Shown in pieces: positions 62,518-64,000 of a stretch of DNA of 64,000 nt; the first letter of the stretch is position 1, and each line of letters begins with the position of its first letter. The position numbers and the translations under genes are program-made. The DNA is from Actinomadura livida (GTDB lineage: Bacteria > Actinomycetota > Actinomycetes > Streptosporangiales > Streptosporangiaceae). The DNA is taken from the NCBI RefSeq assembly GCF_014648675.1, contig NZ_BMRO01000010.1, positions 11,861 through 75,860 of the forward strand, in the 5' to 3' direction. The notes beneath the pieces are model-generated. The model made no database searches, was not told where the DNA came from, and was given only the letters and a program-made list of their open reading frames with translations.

Positions 62518-63876
62518 TCAGCCGGGCGGTGCGTGGCCGAGGCGGCGCAGCGCCATCCCGGCCGCGCCGACGGCCCCGTCGCCGGCGCAGCGCGGCGCCG
62601 CCCGGAAGCGGTCGCGCAGCCCGGTCCGGACGGCGTCGGCGACGGGTCCCTCGCGCAGCACCGAGCCGTGCATCACGACCGGTGCGCCGGGGTCGGACAG
62701 GGCCGGGCGCACCGCGTCCACGTCGCGGAGCAGCCACTGCGCGGCCTCTTCGGTGATGCGCCTGGCCACCGGATCACCGGCGGCCGCGGCGGCGGCGACG
62801 ACCGGGCCCAGCCGGCCCAGGGCCGCGGGAGGACGGCCGTACACCTCCTTGATGATCGCCTGGGCGAGCCGTGGATTGAGCGGGGTGCGGGTCATCTCGG
62901 AGTGCGCCGCCGGGGCGGGGACCACCGCGTGTCCCGGCGGCCCCGGATGGCCGGGCGACCCGCGTCCCGGCGGGCCGTGCGCGCCGGGCGGCCCGTGCGG
63001 GCCGGTGGAGGAGTCGGCGGACGGGGGACAAGGCCCGTTCCCGGGCGGTGGACCATGGTCGTCGGGGTCCAGCACGGCGGTGCCCGTGCCGCTGGAGTGG
63101 AGGCGGCCGCCCAGGGCGCCCGGACCGCCGTCGGGTCCGAGCGCGCCGCCGGCGCCGGGGGATCCGCTCCCCGACGAGAGCGCGGCGGCCTGGGCGAGGA
63201 CGGAGCCGCCCGGGGAGGACGAACCGGCCCCGGCCAGGGCCAGCGCCCTGGGATGGCGGGGGCGTCGCCTCTCCGAGTCGATCTGCGCGACCACGGTGGC
63301 GCCGAGCAGGGCCCGGGGAACCGAATCGGTGAGCAGCGTCGGGGAGCCGCGGCCGTCGTAGGCGGCGAGCGCGGCCCGGACGGCCTCCTTCCCCAGCCAT
63401 ACCGCCGAACCCTCGTCCCCGACGAGCCAGCCGTAGCCGTCCGCGCGCTGCACGATCGTCCCGTCGCTGATGACCGCCGCGCCGGCGCCCGTCCCGGAGA
63501 ACACGACGATGCCCTTGGGCTCGCTGGTCCCCGCGGCGAACGCCACCGCGATATCGGTCACCACCGCGGGTGAGCCGCGCAGGCCGACCGCCTGCCATGC
63601 CTGCCGCGCCGCCGCCACGGCGGCGGGCCGGCCGGCCGAGCCCGCACCGGCGATCCCGAAGACGCCGGTGAGGATGTGGGTTCGGTCCAGGTCCCCGATG
63701 GCCTCCCGCAGGGCGGTGGTCAGCGCGCCTGCGGTGTCGCCTCCGGAGTTGGGGTTGGCCCCGGGGCCGGTGCCGGAACCGGCTAGGGCGCCCCCCAGCG
63801 TCAGTACGACGCAGCGGGTCTTCGTGCCACCCGCGTCGATACCGACCACGTAAGGACCGGCCAAATGGGTCAACAC
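62518..63876 (-). CDS. BadF/BadG-type N-acetylglucosamine kinase with collagen-like insert
   Basis: 452 residues of the actin-like ATPase fold. GPYVVGIDAGGTKTRCVVL (phosphate 1), VFGIAGAGSAGR, DIAVAFAAGTSE, VFSGTGAGAAVIS (phosphate 2) and YGWLVGDEGSAVWLGKEAVRAAL fit BadF/NagK-like sugar kinases. Unusually, residues ~205-320 are Gly/Pro/Ser-rich and include collagen-like GPP/GPHGPPGAHGPPG repeats, splitting the domain before TPLNPRLAQAIIKEVYG. Phosphorylating free GlcNAc would complement the PTS. GTG 63876 follows a TACGGT box by 6 nt and probably gives a leaderless mRNA. Confidence 0.83.
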   Translation of the reverse strand: MLTHLAGPYVVGIDAGGTKTRCVVLTLGGALAGSGTGPGANPNSGGDTAGALTTALREAIGDLDRTHILTGVFGIAGAGSAGRPAAVAAARQAWQAVGLRGSPAVVTDIAVAFAAGTSEPKGIVVFSGTGAGAAVISDGTIVQRADGYGWLVGDEGSAVWLGKEAVRAALAAYDGRGSPTLLTDSVPRALLGATVVAQIDSERRRPRHPRALALAGAGSSSPGGSVLAQAAALSSGSGSPGAGGALGPDGGPGALGGRLHSSGTGTAVLDPDDHGPPPGNGPCPPSADSSTGPHGPPGAHGPPGRGSPGHPGPPGHAVVPAPAAHSEMTRTPLNPRLAQAIIKEVYGRPPAALGRLGPVVAAAAAAGDPVARRITEEAAQWLLRDVDAVRPALSDPGAPVVMHGSVLREGPVADAVRTGLRDRFRAAPRCAGDGAVGAAGMALRRLGHAPPG

Positions 63877-63882
63877 ATGGCG

Positions 63883-63888
63883 ACCGTA
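63883..63888 (-). promoter_or_regulatory. Leaderless -10 box (TACGGT)
   Basis: On the reverse strand TACGGT is followed by CGCCAT (6 nt) and the GTG of the sugar kinase. There is no ribosome site. Confidence 0.5.
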
Positions 63889-64000
63889 GCCTTTTCTACC
63901 GTTGACGTGACATCCTGCACGTAAGAAAATTTCCATCATGAGGAAACCCATCGGCTCCGAACGGAGCCCCGAGCAGCGCCCCGAGCGGGGGACCATGGGG

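Overview
This 64 kb window is chromosomal DNA from a high-GC Gram-positive actinomycete. Wobble positions are almost all G or C, GTG starts are frequent, and the markers are typical of the group: MtrA-MtrB-LpqB, long-form hibernation factor, SecA with a C-terminal SEC-C zinc motif, an Rv3235-family protein, an HGxxPAAW protein, citrate synthase 2 and a DasR-type regulator. The gene mix fits the Streptosporangiales/Thermomonosporaceae (for example Actinomadura) or a relative, but no rRNA or other decisive marker is present. I saw no insertion sequence, prophage, CRISPR array, tRNA or rRNA. It reads as stable core chromosome with a few accessory fusions.

Region 1 (1-13.9 kb): a partial MFS gene, a DUF3027 gene, a large Hsp90-like (sacsin N-terminal) ATPase, a DUF2530 membrane protein, a MarR regulator with the MFS exporter it probably controls, an RNA 2',3'-cyclic phosphodiesterase, a large membrane protein of repeated PH-like modules, a secreted beta-propeller protein, a stand-alone glutamine amidotransferase and serC. 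Region 2 (13.9-30.7 kb): a membrane-tethered periplasmic-binding receptor, citrate synthase 2, pdxH overlapping an EntS-like exporter, a UdgX uracil-DNA glycosylase divergent from a DtxR/IdeR regulator, a PAS-GAF-PP2C-HATPase switch protein, a methyltransferase, a DHA2 exporter with a fused winged-helix tail, a thiolase and an enoyl-CoA hydratase-like protein that lacks one catalytic Glu.

Region 3 (30.7-51.8 kb) is the conserved actinobacterial envelope and secretion block: RDD protein, SpoIIM-like protein, a MoxR/DUF58/DUF4350/DUF4129 operon, mtrA, mtrB, lpqB, comF, a structured-RNA leader, the ribosome hibernation factor, an orphan NarL-type response regulator, a YcaQ-like crosslink glycosylase, an HGxxPAAW protein, secA and an Rv3235-family gene.

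Region 4 (52-64 kb) is a self-contained N-acetylglucosamine (GlcNAc) system. dasR and the EIIC permease face away from nagA, a SIS-domain sugar-phosphate enzyme, EIIB, EIIA, a HAD phosphatase, HPr and Enzyme I. Two composite DasR operators lie between the two arms. A lipoprotein GH3 beta-N-acetylhexosaminidase and a BadF-type GlcNAc kinase follow. Together they could release GlcNAc from chitin or peptidoglycan fragments, take it up by phosphotransfer, and feed it to glycolysis.

Most notable observations: a probable raiA-type structured RNA between comF and the hibernation factor; paired DasR boxes on opposite sides of a divergent PTS locus; several leaderless genes with a TAnnnT box 6-7 nt before the start codon; a collagen-like insert inside the sugar kinase; 15-bp and degenerate repeat arrays inside the PTS operon; and a perfect DnaA box in front of comF.
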